Source of the DNA: Streptomyces sp. NBC_00414
GTDB taxonomy: Bacteria > Actinomycetota > Actinomycetes > Streptomycetales > Streptomycetaceae
Length of the DNA stretch: 64,000 bases
Direction of reading: 5' to 3'
Assembly (NCBI RefSeq): GCF_036038375.1
Contig: NZ_CP107935.1
Coordinates: 7,192,001-7,256,000 of the forward strand
A program made the translations under genes and the position numbers. The notes under the pieces are model-generated. The model did not search any database and was not told where the DNA came from. It worked only from the letters and a program-made list of their open reading frames with translations. Below are positions 39,229-47,967 of the stretch, in pieces; position 1 is the first letter of the stretch, and each line of letters starts with the position of its first letter.

Positions 39229-40356
39229 ATGACCAGCAGTGAGGCCAGCAGCGAGGCCAGGAGTGAGGCCGGCCGCGAGGGCGGCGCCGAGGTGTCCGTG
39301 CCGTTCCGGGGCGGGGAGGAGGGCTACGCGAGCTTCCGTATCCCGGCCGTCGTCGCCACCGGCGGGGGAACCCTGCTCGCCTTCTGCGAGGGCAGGGTCG
39401 GCTCCCGCGACGACTTCGGCCACATCGACATCGTGCTGAAGCGGTCCACGGACGGGGGACTCACCTGGGGACCGCTCCAGGTCGCCGCCTCGAACGGCGA
39501 GGCGCTCGCCGGGAACCCGGCCCCCGTCGTCCTCGACACCGGCAGGATCCTGCTCGTCCACGTCCGCAACGCCGCCCTCGCCACCGAGGACGCCATCCGC
39601 CGCGGCAAGGTGGGCGCCGCAGACGGCCGCCGCGTCTGGATCCTGCACAGCGACGACGACGGCGTCACCTGGTCCGGCCTGAGGGAGATCACCGGGCAGA
39701 CGAAGAAGACGGCCTGGCGCTGGTACGCCACCACTCCGGGCCACGCCCTCCAGCTGACCGACGGACGGGTCGTCGTGGCCGCCAACCACTCCCTCCCGCC
39801 GACCGGCACGGACAACGGCACCGAGGGCAGGTACAACGGCGGGCACTGCCTGCTCAGCGACGACCACGGCGAGACCTGGCGCATCGGGTACGTCGACGAC
39901 AACCCCGATGACTACATCAACGTGAACGAGACCACCGCCGCCGAACTCCCCGACGGCCGCGTCTACTTCAACACCCGCACCGACTCCACCGCGCCCGGCA
40001 CCCGTGCCGACGCGTACTCGCGGGACGGCGGCCAGACCCTGGACAAGCCCTTCCGCCCGCAGGCCGGCCTCGTCGGCCCGGTCGTCGAGGCCAGTGTGCT
40101 CCAGCTCCGCGACCCCGACGTCCTCCTCTGCTCGGGCCCCGCCGACCCCGGCTTCCGCGCCCTGATGACGGTCCGCGCCAGCACCGACGACGGCGTCACC
40201 TGGCGGACCGCGCACACCGTCGACGGACTGCCCGCCGCGTACTCCGACCTCGTGCGCGTCGACGACGGCACGGTCGGACTCCTCTACGAGACGGGCGACT
40301 TCGGCGCGTACGAGACGATCACCTTCCGGCGGATCCCCGTGACGGCTCTCACCTGA
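39229..40356 (+). CDS. Sialidase (exo-alpha-sialidase), GH33-like, without signal peptide
   Basis: A 375-residue six-bladed propeller glycosidase. The FRIPA motif (Arg-Ile-Pro) and four Asp-box motifs are visible: STDGGLTWG, SDDDGVTWS, SDDHGETWR and STDDGVTWR. NETTAAELPDGRVYFNTR holds a likely catalytic Glu. Normal GH33 enzymes are secreted, but this one starts with a Ser/Glu/Ala repeat (MTSSEASSEARSEAGREGG) and has no signal peptide, so it may be cytoplasmic or exported otherwise. ATG 39229 is preceded by AAGGAGAGG. Confidence 0.86.
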   Translation: MTSSEASSEARSEAGREGGAEVSVPFRGGEEGYASFRIPAVVATGGGTLLAFCEGRVGSRDDFGHIDIVLKRSTDGGLTWGPLQVAASNGEALAGNPAPVVLDTGRILLVHVRNAALATEDAIRRGKVGAADGRRVWILHSDDDGVTWSGLREITGQTKKTAWRWYATTPGHALQLTDGRVVVAANHSLPPTGTDNGTEGRYNGGHCLLSDDHGETWRIGYVDDNPDDYINVNETTAAELPDGRVYFNTRTDSTAPGTRADAYSRDGGQTLDKPFRPQAGLVGPVVEASVLQLRDPDVLLCSGPADPGFRALMTVRASTDDGVTWRTAHTVDGLPAAYSDLVRVDDGTVGLLYETGDFGAYETITFRRIPVTALT

Positions 40357-40401
40357 GCGGCGCGGACCCGAACCACCCGCCTGAACGCACCACGACGCAC
40401 G

Positions 40402-40407
40402 TAAAGT
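40402..40407 (+). promoter_or_regulatory. -10 box of a leaderless npdG transcript
   Basis: TAAAGT ends 6 nt before ATG 40414 and no ribosome-binding site is present. Confidence 0.55.
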
Positions 40408-40413
40408 CGGCCC

Positions 40414-41118
40414 ATGACCTCTACTGACAGTGCACAGAAGGCCCCCGCCAAGGACCCCTGGGACCTTCCCGACGTCTCCGGGCTCGTCGTCGGCGTGCTC
40501 GGCGGCACCGGTCCGCAGGGCAAGGGTCTCGCCTACCGGCTGGCCCGGGCCGGGCAGAAGGTGATCATCGGTTCGCGGGCCGCGGAGCGCGCGCAGGCCG
40601 CCGCCGACGAGCTCGGACACGGGGTCGAGGGCGCCGACAACGCCGAGACCGCCCGCCGCAGCGACATCGTGATCGTCGCCGTGCCGTGGGACGGACACGG
40701 CAAGACCCTGGAGTCGCTGCGCGAGGAACTGGCCGGCAAACTCGTCGTCGACTGCGTCAACCCGCTCGGCTTCGACAAGAAGGGCGCGTACGCGCTGAAG
40801 CCCGAGGAGGGCAGCGCCGCCGAACAGGCCGCCGCGCTGCTGCCGGACTCCCGCGTCACCGCCGCCTTTCACCACCTGTCGGCCGTGCTGCTCCAGGACC
40901 CGGAGATCGAGGAGATCGACACCGACGTGATGGTGCTCGGCGAGGAGCGGGCGGACGTCGAGATCGTCCAGGCGCTGGCCGGCCGCATCCCCGGCATGCG
41001 CGGCATCTTCTCCGGGCGGCTGCGCAACGCCCACCAGGTCGAGTCGCTGGTCGCGAACCTGATCTCGGTGAACCGCCGGTACAAGGCCCACGCGGGCCTG
41101 CGCCTCACCGACCTGTAG
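40414..41118 (+). CDS. npdG: NADPH-dependent F420 reductase
   Basis: A 234-residue cytoplasmic enzyme that reduces coenzyme F420 with NADPH, or the reverse. The Rossmann core GVLGGTGPQGKGLAYRLARAGQKVIIGSR at about 27-55 has GSR/R residues for NADP. VNPLGFDKKGAYALKPEEGSAAEQAA, AFHHLSAVLL and GRLRNAHQVESLVANL match FNO/NpdG. Presence of F420 is expected for Streptomyces. Probably leaderless. Confidence 0.93.
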   Translation: MTSTDSAQKAPAKDPWDLPDVSGLVVGVLGGTGPQGKGLAYRLARAGQKVIIGSRAAERAQAAADELGHGVEGADNAETARRSDIVIVAVPWDGHGKTLESLREELAGKLVVDCVNPLGFDKKGAYALKPEEGSAAEQAAALLPDSRVTAAFHHLSAVLLQDPEIEEIDTDVMVLGEERADVEIVQALAGRIPGMRGIFSGRLRNAHQVESLVANLISVNRRYKAHAGLRLTDL

Positions 41119-41226
41119 GACCGCGTCGGGGTGCCCGCCGGACGTGGGGGACACTGGAGCCGAGCAGTGTCCCCCTCCGGAACCCGCGCGCCGGGCCCCC
41201 GGAGATCCCCGACAGGAGCCGACCCC

Positions 41227-41415
41227 ATGTCCCGACTCGCCCTCTACGCCCTCGTCGTCTGCGTTCTCGCCACGGCGGCGGCGGTCGTCTCCTTCGTCCA
41301 GGGCAGCTGGCTGGGGATCGTGTGGGTACTGCTCGCGGGCCTGTCGTCCAACATGACCTGGTACTACCTGCGCCGGGACCGGATGCGGCGCAAGGCGTCC
41401 TCCGTCACGGGCTGA
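41227..41415 (+). CDS. Small membrane protein
   Basis: A 62-residue protein with two hydrophobic helices (LALYALVVCVLATAAAVVSFV and GIVWVLLAGLSSNMTWYYL) and a basic C-terminal tail. ATG 41227 is preceded by ACAGGAGCC. It is probably a membrane protein of unknown function. Confidence 0.7.
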   Translation: MSRLALYALVVCVLATAAAVVSFVQGSWLGIVWVLLAGLSSNMTWYYLRRDRMRRKASSVTG

Positions 41416-41427
41416 TCCGGCGGTCCG

Positions 41428-42228
41428 TCACTGGTTGACCGAGCAGTACTGGTCGGTCTCCGTCCAGAACCGGTAGAGGTTCTGCCCGCAGTACGTGCGG
41501 ATCTCGTCGATGTCCAGGGCCCGCAGCAGCGCGTCGATCGCGTCGAAGAACTGGTTGTTCACCTCGGGGATCCACAGGATCGCGAAGACGAAGAGCAGCC
41601 CGAAGGGCGCGTACGGCTCCACCTGCCGACGGATCTTGTACGACAGCCAGGGCTCGATGACGCCGTAGCCGTCCAGGCCCGGGATCGGCAGGAAGTTCAG
41701 CAGCGCCGCCGTGACCTGGAGCAGCGCCAGGAACGCGAGGGCGAACTGGAAGTCGGCCGGTACGCCGTCCAGCGCGTCCAGCCAGAACGGGGCGGTGCAG
41801 ACCACCGCGAACAGCACGTTCGTCAGCGGGCCCGCCGCCGAGATCAGGCTGTGCTTCCAGCGGCCCCGGATGCGGCTGCGCTCGATGAACACCGCGCCAC
41901 CGGGCAGGCCGATGCCGCCCATGATGACGAAGAGGACGGGCAGCACGATGCTGAGCAGCGCGTGCGTGTACTTCAGCGGGTTCAGGGTCAGATAGCCCTT
42001 CGCGCCGATCGAGATGTCGCCGCTGTGCAGAGCCGTGCGGGCGTGCGCGTACTCGTGCAGACAGAGCGAGACGATCCACGCGGCCGTCACGAACAGGAAG
42101 ACGGCGACGCCGGGCTGCTCGGCGAAGCCCGTCCAGGTGGCCCAGCCGGTCACCGCCGTGACGGCCACGATCCCGAGGAACACGGGGCTGATCCGCCGGT
42201 CACTGTGCCGGCCTGTGGCGGTGGTCAT
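41428..42228 (-). CDS. Site-2 protease family (M50) intramembrane metalloprotease
   Basis: A 266-residue integral-membrane zinc protease. HEYAH (HExxH, residues 58-62) lies in a helix and NFLPIPGLDGYGV supplies the third ligand Asp of the M50B pattern. There is no PDZ domain, so it belongs to the short SpoIVFB/Rip-like subfamily. It probably cleaves anti-sigma factors or other membrane proteins; the target is unknown. It is divergent from the BTAD regulator. Confidence 0.9.
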   Translation of the reverse strand: MTTATGRHSDRRISPVFLGIVAVTAVTGWATWTGFAEQPGVAVFLFVTAAWIVSLCLHEYAHARTALHSGDISIGAKGYLTLNPLKYTHALLSIVLPVLFVIMGGIGLPGGAVFIERSRIRGRWKHSLISAAGPLTNVLFAVVCTAPFWLDALDGVPADFQFALAFLALLQVTAALLNFLPIPGLDGYGVIEPWLSYKIRRQVEPYAPFGLLFVFAILWIPEVNNQFFDAIDALLRALDIDEIRTYCGQNLYRFWTETDQYCSVNQ

Positions 42229-42420
42229 GGGGTGGGGCTCCCTGGAATGTTCGAACGGGCTGGGCGTGCCGGGTAGACCGTACCGGTGGTGTGGGGGGAA
42301 CGTCCTAAGGAGGGTCGGAGGTTCCTGCGGCCCTCCGGCCGCGTCCGCGGCTCGTTCTCGGCCACTCCCGGTTCACGCCGGTCCGAAATCCGGGGCGGGC
42401 CCGGGTCGCCGACAGGGACA

Positions 42421-45400
42421 ATGGTCTGCGTGCGCTATCGCATCCTCGGCACCACCCAGGCACTCCGTACCGACGGCACCCTCGTTCCGGTCGGCGGGGC
42501 GCGGCTGCGCGCCCTGCTGACGGTGCTCGCCCTGCGCCCCGGCCGGACCGTGTCCATGGCCGTGCTGGTCGACGAGGTATGGGGCGCCGACCCTCCGGCC
42601 GACGCCCCGGGCGCGCTGCAGGCCCTGGTGGGCCGGTTGCGCAGGGCGCTGGGCGCGGACGCGATCGGCTCCGCCGAGGGCGGTTACCGGCTGCGCGCCG
42701 CGGCCGACGACGTCGACCTGCACCGGTTCGAACGCCTCGCGGGCGAGGGCTCCCGCGCGCTGGCCGACGGCGACCCCGGCAAGGCGGCCGTCATCCTCGA
42801 CGACGCCCTCGCCCTCTGGCGGGGCCCCGCACTCACCGATCTGCCGGACCGCACGGCCGAGTCGGCCCGCTGGGAGTCCCGCCGCCTCGACGCCCGGCGC
42901 GCCCGCCTCACCGCCGCCCTCGCCCTCGGCCACGCCGAACAGTCCCTGCCCGACCTGACCGCCCTCTGCGACGCCCACCCTCTGGACGAACCCCTCCAAC
43001 TGCTGCGCCTGCGGGCCCTGCGTGACGCGGGCCGCGCCGCGGAGGCCCTGGCCGGCTACGAGGCCGTACGCCGCCTGCTGGCCGACCGCCTGGGCACGGA
43101 CCCGGGGCCGGAACTACAGGCCCTGCACGCAGAACTACTGACCGGCCCCCCGACATTCCTCGGGGGCGCGGCGAACGGCGCACCAAGCCTCCACGGCGCC
43201 GCACCCGTCGGTGGCGCGACAGCCGCGCATCCCAGGGACGCGGGGAACGGCGCACCAAGCCCGCACGGAGCCGCACCACGCGACCGCCCCGCGCCTCGCG
43301 GCAACCTCCGGGCCCGGCTCACCTCCTTCGTCGGCCGGGACACCGATCTGGCGACCATCCGCGACGACCTCTCGGGGGCCCGGCTCGTCACCCTGCTCGG
43401 ACCGGGCGGCGCCGGGAAGACCCGGCTGTCGCAGGAGGCGGCGGACAGCGTCGCCGAGGCCCTGCCCGACGGCGTGTGGCTGGCCGAACTCGCGCCCGTC
43501 GACGACCCGGAGGCCGTCCCCGAGGCCGTCCTCACCGCGGTCGGCGCCCGGGAGACCGTGCTGCGCAGCGCCGGGGCCGAGGAGATGCGCGTCGTCACCG
43601 ACCGGCACGACGACCCGCTCGTCCGGCTCACCGAGCACTGCGCCAAACGCCGCATGCTGATCGTCCTCGACAACTGCGAACACGTCGTGGACGCCGCGGC
43701 CCGGCTGGTCGAGCAACTGCTCGAACGCTGCCCCGGACTGACCGTACTGGCCACGAGCCGCGAACCCCTCGGCGTACCGGGGGAGTTGCTGCGGCCCGTG
43801 GAGCCGCTGCCCGAGCCGTACGCGCTGAAGCTGCTCGCCGACCGGGGCGCCGCCGCCCGGCCCGGCTTCCGGATCGAGGACGACCCGGAGGCCGCCGCCG
43901 AGATCTGCCGGCGCCTCGACGGACTGCCGCTCGCCATCGAACTCGCCGCCGCCCGGCTGCGGATGCTCACCCCGCGCCAGATCGCCGACCGCCTCGACAA
44001 CCGCTTCCGTCTCCTCACCTCCGGCAGCCGTACGGTCCTGCCGCGCCAGCAGACCCTGCGTGCCGTCGTCGACTGGTCCTGGGATCTCCTGGACGAGGAC
44101 GAACGTGACGTACTGCGACGGCTGTCCGTCTTCGCCGGCGGCTGCGACCTCGCCGCCGCCGAGGCCGTCTGCGGACCCGCCGCGCTGGAGGCGCTCGGCT
44201 CGCTCGTCGACAAGTCCCTGGTGGTCGCGGCTCCTTCGGGTGACGGTCCGGGCAAGGGCCCGGGCGACGGCGAGATGCGCTACCGGCTCCTGGAGACCGT
44301 CGCCGAGTACGCCGGACAGCGCCTCGACGCGTGCGGCGAGCGCCCCGCGACCGAGCGCGCCCACCTCACCTACTACCGCGAACTCGCCCGCACCACGGAC
44401 CCGTTGCTGCGGGGACCCGGCCAGCGCGACGCCATCGAACTGCTCCAGCTCGAAGGCGAGAACACCCGCGCCGCGCTGCAGCGCGCCGTCGCGGCCGGCG
44501 ACGAACAGGAGGCACTCTGCCTCGTCCTCTCCCTCGCCTGGTACTGGCAGATCCGCGACCTGCGGATCATCACCCGCAACTGGACGCGGGAGGTCATGGC
44601 GATGGGCCCCGACCCGTTCGCGCCGCCCACCGAACGAGCCGTCCCGCTGTACGAGTCCTGCATCGCCGACCCGCCGCCCATGCGCCCGGACGTCCTCGTC
44701 GAAGCCAGGCGCGGTGTCCACCTCCTCCATCTCGCCTGTATGGACCTGGAGTTGGACACCTGGCAGACCCCGGAGGCCGAGGCCAAGCTGCGGGCTGTCA
44801 ACGAGGCGTACGAGCCCGGCCTCCCGCAGGTCTGCCGCAACCCCGGCTACCTCTGGTTCTTCGCCGTGCTGCTGACCGGCGACATGGACCGGCTGCGCCT
44901 GGTCATCGACGCGAGCGTCGAGACCTGCCGTGAACTCGGCCACGGCTGGGAACTGGCCGTCGCCCTGCAGATGCGCGCCAACATGCTCGCCAACCGCGCC
45001 GACTGGGCGGGCGACGCGACCCGTGACGCCGACGAGTCGCTGGAACTCTTCGTCGGCCTCGAAGACGCCTGGGGCGCCGCCGAGGCCCTCTCCGCGCGGG
45101 GCGAGGCCCATGAGCGCAAGGGCGAGTACCAGCTCGCGGCGACGGACTACGAGACGGCCATCGCCCACGCCGAACGCCTGGGCGCCCGCGCCCAGATGGC
45201 CATCCTCACCACCCGTCTCGGCAGCGTGCTCATCGACTCGGGCGAGACCGAGCGGGGCGAGCGGCTGCTGCGCGAGGTCCTGGACCAGGGCCACGGCACG
45301 CACAACGAAGCCATGCCCGGAGCCCGGCTCTTCCTCGCGATGTGGCTCGGCCGCACCGGCCGTATCGCCGAGGCCCGCGTGCAGATGGAGCGGCTGTGGG

Positions 45401-45819
45401 ACGACTTCGGCGCCGTACGGTTCGTGGTCTTCGACGGGTTCGTCATGGGCGTGGAGGCCTGGCTGGACTCGTTGGAGGGCCTCTACGACGAGGCGGTGGT
45501 GAAGGTGCGGGGAGCCCTGGAACGGGCCAAGGACCCACTGACCCAGATGATCGCGCCGCACATGTTCTCCGCCCACCTGACCACCGCGTGCATCGCGCTC
45601 GCCGGGGTCGACGGCGGCGGGCGCGCCGAGGACGCGGCGCGGTGCCTCGGTGCCGCCGACGGGCTGCTGCCGGCCGGTCACGTCCGGGCCGTCGTGGAGC
45701 GCGAGATGCGGGACCAGGCCGAGGCGGCGGCGCGCGGGGCACTCGACGGCCCGGCGTACGAGGCCGCGTACGCGGAGGGCGGCGGCCTCTCCTTCGAGGA
45801 GGCCGCCGCCCTGGTCTGA
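42421..45819 (+). CDS. AfsR/SARP-like BTAD regulator with NB-ARC ATPase and TPR region
   Basis: A 1132-residue transcriptional regulator. It has an N-terminal winged-helix (OmpR-type, about 10-95: GGARLRALLTVLALRPGRTVSMAVLVDEVWG) and a BTAD domain (about 97-240: DLHRFERLAGEGSRAL to LQLLRLRALRDAGRAAEAL). A Gly/Ala/Pro linker (about 243-292) follows. The NB-ARC domain runs from about 295 with Walker A LLGPGGAGKTRLS, LIVLDNCEHV and GLPLAIELAAARL. The C-terminal half is TPR-like helices. The linker DNA contains two copies of the intergenic repeat, so the protein tolerates repeat insertion. ATG 42421 has a weak AGGG site; GTG 42430 is an alternative. Such proteins control secondary metabolism or exporters; the ABC genes next door could be a target, which is inference. 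Confidence 0.92.
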   Translation: MVCVRYRILGTTQALRTDGTLVPVGGARLRALLTVLALRPGRTVSMAVLVDEVWGADPPADAPGALQALVGRLRRALGADAIGSAEGGYRLRAAADDVDLHRFERLAGEGSRALADGDPGKAAVILDDALALWRGPALTDLPDRTAESARWESRRLDARRARLTAALALGHAEQSLPDLTALCDAHPLDEPLQLLRLRALRDAGRAAEALAGYEAVRRLLADRLGTDPGPELQALHAELLTGPPTFLGGAANGAPSLHGAAPVGGATAAHPRDAGNGAPSPHGAAPRDRPAPRGNLRARLTSFVGRDTDLATIRDDLSGARLVTLLGPGGAGKTRLSQEAADSVAEALPDGVWLAELAPVDDPEAVPEAVLTAVGARETVLRSAGAEEMRVVTDRHDDPLVRLTEHCAKRRMLIVLDNCEHVVDAAARLVEQLLERCPGLTVLATSREPLGVPGELLRPVEPLPEPYALKLLADRGAAARPGFRIEDDPEAAAEICRRLDGLPLAIELAAARLRMLTPRQIADRLDNRFRLLTSGSRTVLPRQQTLRAVVDWSWDLLDEDERDVLRRLSVFAGGCDLAAAEAVCGPAALEALGSLVDKSLVVAAPSGDGPGKGPGDGEMRYRLLETVAEYAGQRLDACGERPATERAHLTYYRELARTTDPLLRGPGQRDAIELLQLEGENTRAALQRAVAAGDEQEALCLVLSLAWYWQIRDLRIITRNWTREVMAMGPDPFAPPTERAVPLYESCIADPPPMRPDVLVEARRGVHLLHLACMDLELDTWQTPEAEAKLRAVNEAYEPGLPQVCRNPGYLWFFAVLLTGDMDRLRLVIDASVETCRELGHGWELAVALQMRANMLANRADWAGDATRDADESLELFVGLEDAWGAAEALSARGEAHERKGEYQLAATDYETAIAHAERLGARAQMAILTTRLGSVLIDSGETERGERLLREVLDQGHGTHNEAMPGARLFLAMWLGRTGRIAEARVQMERLWDDFGAVRFVVFDGFVMGVEAWLDSLEGLYDEAVVKVRGALERAKDPLTQMIAPHMFSAHLTTACIALAGVDGGGRAEDAARCLGAADGLLPAGHVRAVVEREMRDQAEAAARGALDGPAYEAAYAEGGGLSFEEAAALV
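43162..43253 (-). repeat. Two intergenic-repeat copies inside the BTAD-regulator coding sequence
   Basis: GGGGGCGCGGCGAACGGCGC (43162-43181) and AGGGACGCGGGGAACGGCGC (43234-43253) each differ at about two positions from the common reverse core. Both are in the same orientation, 72 bp apart, and both are followed by ACCAAGC. In frame they encode GGAANGAPS (about residue 249) and RDAGNGAPS (about 272). Confidence 0.8.
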
Positions 45820-45859
45820 CACCACATGGTCCGGTCCGGCATGTCCCGGCCCGCCGCGG

Positions 45860-46690
45860 TCAGTTCTTGGTGCGGTACTTGTGGATCGCCACCGGGGCCA
45901 TCACCACGGTGATGACGAGCGACCAGACCAGAGTGATCATGACGTCGTGGGCGACCGGCTGGCCGCCGTTCATCAGACCCCGGGCCGCGTCCGCGAGGGA
46001 CGACAGCGGGTTGTAGTCGGTGAACGTCTGCAGCCAGCCCGGCATGGTGGACGGCGGCGAGAAGATCGACGACCCGAACTGCAGGGGCATCAGCACGAGG
46101 AACCCCATTCCTTGGATGGCCTGGGCGTTCTTCATCACCACGCCCATGGTCAGAAAGATCCACATGATGGACGAGCCGAAGACCAGGGCCAGCCCGATGG
46201 CGGCGAACAGGCCGGGAACGTTCGACACGGACAGACCGAGCAGGAAACCGACCACGAGCAGGATCGCCGTGGCGAGCAGCAGCCGGCCGATCTCGACCAT
46301 GATCTTGGCGATCAGGACCGACGCGCGGGAGATCGGCAGGGACCGGAAGCGGTCCATGACCCCCGTCTGGAAGTCCTGGTTGAACCCGGTGCCCACCCCC
46401 ATGGCGATGTTCATGCCCATCATCGCCATGAGGCCGGGGACGACGTAGTTGACGTACTCGTCCTGATTGCCCTTGCCGGCGATCGCGCCGCCGAAGACGA
46501 ACACGAAGAGCAGCGTGAACACGATCGGCATCAGGATGACGTCGAACATCGACTCCGGGTCCTGGCGGATCCACAGCACGTTGCGACGGACCAGGGCGCT
46601 GATGTGCCGCAGATGGGCGCGTATTCCGACATGCGGATCGTCGTCGGTGCCGAGCGCCGCGGGCTTGTCGATGACGGTGGCGGCGCTCAT
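45860..46690 (-). CDS. ABC-2 type (DrrB-like) exporter permease
   Basis: A 276-residue permease with six hydrophobic helices. The ABC-2 core ESMFDVILMPIVFTLLFVFVFGGA, FQTGVMDRFRSLPISRASVLIAKIMVEIGR and PLQFGSSIFSPPSTMPGWLQTFTDYNPLS matches daunorubicin-resistance DrrB. The start overlaps the stop of the ATPase gene as ATGA. Probably exports a hydrophobic or antibiotic compound. Confidence 0.93.
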   Translation of the reverse strand: MSAATVIDKPAALGTDDDPHVGIRAHLRHISALVRRNVLWIRQDPESMFDVILMPIVFTLLFVFVFGGAIAGKGNQDEYVNYVVPGLMAMMGMNIAMGVGTGFNQDFQTGVMDRFRSLPISRASVLIAKIMVEIGRLLLATAILLVVGFLLGLSVSNVPGLFAAIGLALVFGSSIMWIFLTMGVVMKNAQAIQGMGFLVLMPLQFGSSIFSPPSTMPGWLQTFTDYNPLSSLADAARGLMNGGQPVAHDVMITLVWSLVITVVMAPVAIHKYRTKN

Positions 46691-47751
46691 ACGGCGGCCT
46701 CCTCGTAGGACTCGTGGGAGCGGTCGGCCGAGGTGTCCCGCGGGTCGCCCGGATCGGCCGGTTCGGATGCCCGGTGGCCGGTGAGGGAGAGGAACACCTC
46801 GTCCAGGCTGGGCAGTTCGGTGCTGAGACCGGCCAGGGTGATGCCCCGGGCGGTGAGCGCGCCGACCACCGCGGTCAGCTGCTCGTCGCTGAGGATCGGG
46901 ACGAGGACCGTGCCGGTGGCGATGTCCACCGTGGCGCTCCCCGGGCCCGTGAGGCCGAACTCGTCGAGTGCGCCGGCCGTGGGGCGCAGCTCCAGCGGGT
47001 CGGCCGGGCGGATGCGCAGGGTGCGGCCGCCGACCTTCGCCTTCAGCTCGTCGATGCCGCCGTTCGCGATGACCTTGCCGCGGTCGATGACCGTGAGCTC
47101 GTTCGCGAGCTGCTCGGCCTCCTCCATGTACTGGGTGGTGAGCAGCACGGTGACACCGTCACCGACCATGCGCTTGACCTCTGTCCACACCTCTTTCCGC
47201 GTACGCGGGTCCAGGCCGGTGGTCGGCTCGTCCAGGAAGAGGACGTCCGGACTGCCGATCATGGACGCGGCGAGGTCGAGGCGGCGGCGCATTCCTCCGG
47301 AGTACGTGCTCGCCGGGCGCCTGCCCGCCTCGGTGAGCGAGAAGCGCTCAAGGAGTTCGTCCGCACGGGCACGGGCGTCCTTGCGGGGCAGGTCGAGGAG
47401 CCGGCCGATCAGATAGAGGTTCTCCCGCCCGGAGAGCTTCTCGTCCACGGAGGCGTACTGGCCGGTGAGGCCTATCACCCGGCGCAGCCGGCGGGGCTGG
47501 CGCAGGACGTCGAAGCCGGCGACCGTCGCCCGGCCGGAGTCCGGGATCAGAAGGGTGGAAAGGATGCGTACGAGGGTCGTCTTGCCCGCGCCGTTCGGGC
47601 CGAGCACGCCGCGGACCGTGCCCTCGCGCACGTCCAGGTCCACGCCGTCCAGTGCCTTGGTCTCGCCGTAGTGCTTGACCAGTCCCCGCACGGTGACGGC
47701 GTCGGGGCGGCCTCCGTCGTCCTGCCGGGGCTTGTTGTCGATTAGCGTCAT
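46687..47751 (-). CDS. DrrA-like ABC exporter ATP-binding protein
   Basis: A 354-residue ATPase partner. Walker A GPNGAGKTT (about 49-57), the Q loop GLTGQYASVDEKLSGREN, the signature YSGGMRRRL (about 144-152), Walker B FLDEPTTGLD and a C-terminal DUF4162-like extension (TLRIRPADPLELRPTAGAL, SLDEVFLSLTGH) are typical of DrrA. ATG 47751 has a distant GGGAG; an in-frame ATG at 47781 is possible. It overlaps the permease gene by 4 nt, forming a drrAB-type operon downstream of the divergent BTAD regulator. Confidence 0.93.
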   Translation of the reverse strand: MTLIDNKPRQDDGGRPDAVTVRGLVKHYGETKALDGVDLDVREGTVRGVLGPNGAGKTTLVRILSTLLIPDSGRATVAGFDVLRQPRRLRRVIGLTGQYASVDEKLSGRENLYLIGRLLDLPRKDARARADELLERFSLTEAGRRPASTYSGGMRRRLDLAASMIGSPDVLFLDEPTTGLDPRTRKEVWTEVKRMVGDGVTVLLTTQYMEEAEQLANELTVIDRGKVIANGGIDELKAKVGGRTLRIRPADPLELRPTAGALDEFGLTGPGSATVDIATGTVLVPILSDEQLTAVVGALTARGITLAGLSTELPSLDEVFLSLTGHRASEPADPGDPRDTSADRSHESYEEAAV

Positions 47752-47826
47752 GCGGACCAAGCTCCCACCCCCCACCGACAAACCACCGACATCCCACCGA
47801 CAGGTTCACCCGCGCCCCTACTGCCC

Positions 47827-47906
47827 AGGGGCGCGGGGAACTGCGCAAACGGGGGCGAGGGGGCGGAGCCCCCATGCGGTGACGGGAAGGGCAGGGGCGG
47901 CGGGGG
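47827..47906 (+). repeat. Intergenic repeat copy followed by hairpin plus G-run repeat, copy 2
   Basis: A reverse repeat copy (47827-47846) is followed by GGGGGC/GCCCCC (47859-47873) and the G-runs GGG, GGG, GGGG and GGGGG (47884-47906), the same order as at 20228-20275. Confidence 0.72.
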
Positions 47907-47916
47907 CGCAAAAAAC

Positions 47917-47951
47917 GGCAGCCCGCCGATGGGGGAAGTCGGCGGGCTGCC
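47917..47951 (-). terminator. Rho-independent terminator of panB
   Basis: A perfect 13-bp stem, GGCAGCCCGCCGA (47917-47929) with TCGGCGGGCTGCC (47939-47951). On the minus strand it is followed by six T residues (the AAAAAA at 47910-47915), the textbook form and uncommon in such high-GC DNA. Confidence 0.88.
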
Positions 47952-47967
47952 TTCGTGCCGCAGTGGA

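Noticed and set aside
43135..45825. 896-residue minus-strand frame opposite the BTAD regulator
   Set aside because: No recognisable domain and mirrors the codon pattern of the regulator.
42421..47751. Antibiotic biosynthetic gene cluster around the BTAD regulator and DrrAB exporter
   Set aside because: No biosynthetic enzymes adjoin; flanks are a site-2 protease and panB.
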